A stretch of 8,967 nucleotides of DNA from a bacterium MnTg04 (GTDB taxonomy: Bacteria > Pseudomonadota > Gammaproteobacteria > Steroidobacterales > MnTg04): positions 1 to 8,967 of the forward strand of contig BFAU01000232.1 of assembly GCA_008975185.1 (NCBI GenBank). Direction: 5' to 3'. This document shows positions 5,727 through 8,967 of this stretch, piece after piece. The number at the start of each line of letters is the position of its first letter. The stretch's first letter is position 1. The notes beneath the pieces are model-generated. The model was not told the DNA's origin. It ran no database searches and worked only from the letters and a program-made list of their open reading frames with translations. The position numbers were made by a program, and so were the translations under genes.

Positions 5727-7079
5727 ATGGTATTAGCAGTTGTTCTGGCTTTACTGGTTATCGGGTCTGTCATATTCCACTTCTGGAGCCCATGGTGGTT
5801 TACACCGGTAGCGTCGAACTGGGGATCGATAGACGACACAGTAGAAATCACCTTTTGGGTCACCGGAATTGTCTTTGTCGCGATCAATTTATTTATGGCC
5901 TACGCGGTTTTCCGCTACCGCAAAAAGAAGGGGTCGAAGGCACACTACGAACCGGAAAATACCAAGCTTGAGATCTGGCTTACGGTAATTACCATTGTCG
6001 GGGTGGTTTTATTGCTGGCGCCAGGTCTGATTGTCTGGGCGAAATTTGTCAACGTCCCCGAAGGTACAGCGGAGGTTGAGGTCATTGGTCAACAGTGGCA
6101 TTGGAGCTATCGTTTTCCAGGAGTAGACGGCGAGTTCGGCACTATCGATCCTAAGCTTTATAGCTTCGATAACCCCTTCGGCATGAATCCTGACGATCCC
6201 AACGGTCAGGACGATATTTTGGTATCGAGTCAGGAATTACACTTGCCGGTAGATGAGCCGGTTAAAATTCTGCTCCGTTCCAAAGACGTGCTGCATAACT
6301 TCACTGTGGCGCAATTCCGGGTCAAGATGGATATGGTGCCGGGTCTGGTCACTTACATGTGGTTTACCCCCACTCGAACCGGAACATTCGACGCGCTTTG
6401 CGAAGAATTGTGTGGTGTGGCGCATTACGCCATGCGTGGGCGAGTCGTGGTGGATGAAGCGGACGCGTTTCAGGCGTGGCTGAGCGGCCACCCCACCTAC
6501 GCAGAGACCCTGATTAAGACACCGGCTGATGCCCATGCGGGCCAGACCTTGTATGCGGTGTGCAGCGCTTGCCATGGACCAGGCGGGGGCGGCAATGTAG
6601 CGTTGAACGCACCGAAATTGGCCGGTCAACATGCTTGGTACCTCGAGCGTCAATTGAACAACTACAAAGCGGGCGCCCGCGGCACGCACGAAGACGATGT
6701 TTTTGGCAGGCAGATGGCGCCGATGGCCGCAATTTTGGTCGATGATGCCGCGATTGCGAACGTAATCGCCTATATCGATACGCTTCCGGATGATGCCGCC
6801 CCGGCCACCGTGACCGGGGATGCCAGGAGGGGCAAAAAACTTTATATGACCTGTGCCGCCTGTCACGCGCCTGATGCGAGCGGTATTTGGTCGCAGAAAG
6901 CTCCTCGCTTAGCCGGTATGAGTGACTGGTATATGAGCAATCAAATCAAGAACTTCAAACAAGGTATACGTGGCACCCATCTAAAAGACACCTATGGCGG
7001 GCAGATGGCGTTGATGGCGAGGATGTTGCGTAACGAAAAGGACATAAATGATGTCATTGCCTACATCAATACTTTGTGA
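5727..7079 (+). CDS. coxB: Cytochrome c oxidase subunit II with two fused haem c domains
   Basis: A 450-residue subunit II, far longer than the usual 230-300 residues because of a C-terminal dihaem extension. It passes electrons from haem c to CuA and on to haem a in CoxA. The order is a hydrophobic N-terminus (1-19, signal or extra helix), membrane helices at about 39-62 and 84-105, the aromatic stretch GQQWHWSYRF (121-130), and a CuA cupredoxin domain with every ligand: H190, C225, E227, C229, H233 and M236. Two cytochrome c domains follow, with C279-S-A-C282-H283 and C376-A-A-C379-H380. Candidate axial methionines are M330 or M333 and M427 or M430. The two c domains align without gaps at a constant offset of 97 residues. 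An intact CuA site rules out a quinol oxidase subunit. A TAGGG-type ribosome site precedes the ATG. It sits between the unknown membrane gene and coxA. Confidence 0.96.
   Translation: MVLAVVLALLVIGSVIFHFWSPWWFTPVASNWGSIDDTVEITFWVTGIVFVAINLFMAYAVFRYRKKKGSKAHYEPENTKLEIWLTVITIVGVVLLLAPGLIVWAKFVNVPEGTAEVEVIGQQWHWSYRFPGVDGEFGTIDPKLYSFDNPFGMNPDDPNGQDDILVSSQELHLPVDEPVKILLRSKDVLHNFTVAQFRVKMDMVPGLVTYMWFTPTRTGTFDALCEELCGVAHYAMRGRVVVDEADAFQAWLSGHPTYAETLIKTPADAHAGQTLYAVCSACHGPGGGGNVALNAPKLAGQHAWYLERQLNNYKAGARGTHEDDVFGRQMAPMAAILVDDAAIANVIAYIDTLPDDAAPATVTGDARRGKKLYMTCAACHAPDASGIWSQKAPRLAGMSDWYMSNQIKNFKQGIRGTHLKDTYGGQMALMARMLRNEKDINDVIAYINTL
6528..7076 (+). repeat. Internal duplication of the cytochrome c domain in coxB
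   Basis: Residues 268-353 (6528-6785) and 365-450 (6819-7076) of CoxB are two copies of the same c-type domain. Every landmark is offset by exactly 97 residues: the CxxCH motif, PKLAG or PRLAG, the W-Y pair, RGTH, GxQMxxMA, and the final VIAYIxTL. By hand count about 42 of 86 aligned residues are identical. The DNA has diverged, so this is an old duplication kept under selection rather than a recent copy. Confidence 0.85.
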
Positions 7080-7152
7080 CGGCCGCCGGGAATGGAATGA
7101 ATGATATTCCGATCAGCAACGCGCATTGAGGAAATAGACTAGAGGTTTTCTG

Positions 7153-8901
7153 ATGGAACATGTAGCAATCGCCGACCAGGTGCACGAGCTTCACCACCCG
7201 AAAAGCTGGTTTACAACCTATATCTGGAGCCAGGACCACAAGGTCATTGCCGTTCAGTACACCATCACCGCAGTCAGCGTCGGTTTGGTCGCCCTGGGCA
7301 TGTCGTTATTGATGCGCCTGCAACTGGGGTTCCCAGACACCTTCTCTTTGATTGCGCCATATGAGTATTACCAGTATGTGACCATGCACGGCATGATCAT
7401 GGTCATATACCTGCTCACGGCACTGTTTCTCGGAGGCTTTGGGAACTACCTGATCCCGCTGATGCTGGGTGCCCGCGACATGGTTTTCCCGTATTTAAAC
7501 ATGCTGAGTTTCTGGGTGTATTTGCTCGCGGTCATCGTTTTAATGGCGAGTTTTTTCATACCGGGCGGACCAACCGGCGCCGGTTGGACCCTGTACCCGC
7601 CACAGGCCATTTTGACAGGCACGCCGGGCGCCGACGGTGGCATTTTCCTGATGCTTGTTTCTCTTGCGATTTTCATTATTGCGTTCACCATGGGCGGGCT
7701 GAACTACGTGGTGACTGTGCTGCAGGCGCGTACCCGCGGCATGACCCTGATGCGCATGCCGCTAACCATTTGGGCAATTTTCACCGCCACCGTTCTTGGC
7801 CTCCTCGCGTTCCCGGCTTTATTCGTCAGCGCGGTAATGATGACGTTTGATATGAAGCTTGGCACCAGCTTTTTTATGCCCGCGATTTTGTCCATGGGTG
7901 AAACGCTCGATCACGACGGTGGCAGCCCGGTATTGTTTCAACACTTGTTCTGGTTTTTTGGTCATCCTGAGGTTTACATCGTCGCGTTGCCAGCCTTCGG
8001 TCTGGTTTCGGATGTGCTCAGTTGCCATGCCAGAAAAAATATATTTGGTTATCGGATGATGGTATGGGCGATCCTGGCGATCGGCGGCATCAGCTTTGTC
8101 GTGTGGGCCCACCACATGTACGTCAGTGGCATGAACCCCTATTTTGGCTTCTTCTTTGCGACCACGACACTTATTATCGCGATCCCGACGGCCATCAAGG
8201 TATACAACTGGGTGCTGACCCTTTGGCGGGGGAACATCCACCTCACCGTCCCGATGCTGTTTGCGATCGCCTTCATTTTTACCTTTATTCACGGTGGGCT
8301 GACGGGCCTGTTTCTGGGTAACGTGATTGTGGATGTCCCGCTTTCAGATACCTATTTCGTTGTGGCTCATTTTCATATGGTAATGGGTGTGTCGCCGGTG
8401 CTGGTTGTATTCGCCGCGCTCTACCATTGGTTTCCAAAAATCACCGGAAAGATGTTTAACAAGACTCTGGGCATGATCCATTTCTGGCTAACCTTCCTCG
8501 GCACTTATGCGATCTACCTGCCGATGCACTATCTTGGCTTTTTGGGCGTGCCACGCCGCTACTACGCCCTGGGAAGCACCGACTTTATCCCCGAGTCGGC
8601 CCAAACGCTGAATGCAGGCATTACCGTGGCGGCCTTGATCGTTGGCACGGCCCAACTCATTTTTATCGTGAATATGATCTGGAGTCTTACCAAAGGCAAA
8701 AAAGCCGAGCCCAATCCGTGGGGAGCTACGACTCTGGAATGGCAGACCCCCGATAATCCTCCCAAGCACGGTAACTGGGGTCCCACACTGCCGGTGGTTC
8801 ATCGCTGGGCCTACGATTACAGCGTACCTGGTGCCAAGCGGGACTTCATTCCGCAAAACGAGCCCGAGGAAGAAGCGGGCACGAGCGGTAGCTGGGACTG
8901 A
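7153..8901 (+). CDS. coxA: Cytochrome c oxidase subunit I (A1-type haem-copper oxidase)
   Basis: A 582-residue inner-membrane protein with twelve or so helices. It holds haem a, haem a3 and CuB, reduces O2 to water and pumps protons. Visible ligands: H79 (haem a, in MHGMIMVIY), H271 and Y275 in GHPEVY (CuB and the cross-linked tyrosine), H320/H321 in WAHHMYVSGMNP (CuB), and H406 (haem a3) and H408 (haem a) in VVAHFHM. The glutamate E273 of GHPEVY and D109 in GARDMVFP mark a D-channel and K349 in IPTAIKV a K-channel, which places it in the A1 subfamily. The D-channel segment reads GARDMVFPYLN, closer to the quinol-oxidase wording than to GAPDMAFPRMN, but the CuA-bearing CoxB partner shows that this is a cytochrome c oxidase. 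AGAGG lies about 7 bases before the ATG. The gap after coxB is 73 bases with no terminator, so the two are probably co-transcribed. Confidence 0.97.
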   Translation: MEHVAIADQVHELHHPKSWFTTYIWSQDHKVIAVQYTITAVSVGLVALGMSLLMRLQLGFPDTFSLIAPYEYYQYVTMHGMIMVIYLLTALFLGGFGNYLIPLMLGARDMVFPYLNMLSFWVYLLAVIVLMASFFIPGGPTGAGWTLYPPQAILTGTPGADGGIFLMLVSLAIFIIAFTMGGLNYVVTVLQARTRGMTLMRMPLTIWAIFTATVLGLLAFPALFVSAVMMTFDMKLGTSFFMPAILSMGETLDHDGGSPVLFQHLFWFFGHPEVYIVALPAFGLVSDVLSCHARKNIFGYRMMVWAILAIGGISFVVWAHHMYVSGMNPYFGFFFATTTLIIAIPTAIKVYNWVLTLWRGNIHLTVPMLFAIAFIFTFIHGGLTGLFLGNVIVDVPLSDTYFVVAHFHMVMGVSPVLVVFAALYHWFPKITGKMFNKTLGMIHFWLTFLGTYAIYLPMHYLGFLGVPRRYYALGSTDFIPESAQTLNAGITVAALIVGTAQLIFIVNMIWSLTKGKKAEPNPWGATTLEWQTPDNPPKHGNWGPTLPVVHRWAYDYSVPGAKRDFIPQNEPEEEAGTSGSWD

Positions 8902-8904
8902 GTT

Positions 8905-8967
8905 GTGATTGTCACACTAGCGTTCCTGGTGGTAGTCGCCATCATCGTCGTGTGGTGGTTGCTGCCG
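8905..8967 (+). CDS. Start of a membrane protein downstream of coxA (partial)
   Basis: A GTG at 8905, three bases after the coxA stop, opens a frame of 21 codons to the window edge. It encodes a single hydrophobic stretch, IVTLAFLVVVAIIVVWWLLP. The tight spacing and membrane character fit the next gene of the cox operon, for example subunit III or a small oxidase-associated protein. The protein is too short here to decide. The ribosome site is weak. Confidence 0.45.
   Translation, partial: MIVTLAFLVVVAIIVVWWLLP

Noticed and set aside
6237..6866. Minus-strand frame of 209 codons opposite coxB
   Set aside because: It is antisense to the CuA and haem c coding region, where codon constraint on the other strand explains the lack of stops.
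7094..7110. GGAAT-N7-ATTCC inverted repeat between coxB and coxA
   Set aside because: A five-base AT-rich stem without a T run is too weak to be a terminator, and nothing else marks it as a site.
5727..8901. Possibility that the oxidase is a quinol (bo3-type) oxidase, suggested by the GARDMVFPYLN wording in subunit I
   Set aside because: Subunit II has every CuA ligand plus two haem c motifs, which quinol oxidases lack.
1..8967. Search for CRISPR arrays, tRNA or rRNA genes, insertion sequences, phage or toxin-antitoxin genes
   Set aside because: No regularly spaced direct repeats, no transposase or integrase motifs, and no cloverleaf-like or ribosomal sequence were seen by eye.

Overview
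The window looks like chromosomal DNA from a free-living aerobic proteobacterium, most likely a gammaproteobacterium. The basis is a roughly 406-residue DeoB of the Escherichia coli type, a cytochrome c5-type haem protein, an A1-type haem-copper oxidase with a haem c-bearing subunit II, and moderately high GC. I see no rRNA, tRNA, CRISPR array, insertion sequence or phage gene. The species assignment is inference.

Left block (1-2763, all minus strand): a nucleoside-salvage set read right to left. A concentrative nucleoside transporter (1534-2763) is followed by phosphopentomutase deoB (287-1506) and then a YdcZ/DUF606-type membrane protein that runs off the left edge (1-277). The transporter would bring nucleosides in, and DeoB would convert ribose- or deoxyribose-1-phosphate to the 5-phosphate for central metabolism. 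As given, deoB has a one-base deletion near 439. It removes the last metal-binding histidine and shifts the last ~50 codons out of frame, although the correct C-terminus is fully preserved in the next frame.

Divergent from it (2875-3212, plus strand) are two tiny overlapping membrane genes of the XapX/DUF1427 type, 59 and 53 residues, which look like a tandem duplication. They end before a perfect bidirectional terminator (3291-3317) shared with the convergent cytochrome gene.

Middle block (3335-4825, minus strand): ctaB/cyoE, haem O synthase (3959-4825), then a membrane-anchored monohaem cytochrome c5-like protein (3335-3835). A gene-free stretch of about 325 bp (4826-5150) separates them from the divergent oxidase operon.

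Right block (5151-8967, plus strand): a 180-residue two-helix membrane protein of unknown function, then coxB (subunit II with a complete CuA site and two tandem haem c domains), coxA (subunit I, all metal ligands and D/K-channel residues present) and the first 21 codons of another membrane protein, possibly subunit III. Together with CtaB and the cytochrome c5-like protein this forms a terminal cytochrome c oxidase module: CtaB makes haem O on the way to haem A, cytochrome c passes electrons to the subunit II haems and CuA, and CoxA reduces oxygen and pumps protons.

Most of the content is recognisable. The points most worth following up are the deoB frameshift, the tandem XapX pair opposite the nucleoside operon, the two-haem extension of CoxB, and the unknown membrane gene leading the cox operon. 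I found no clear evidence of a wholly new system.
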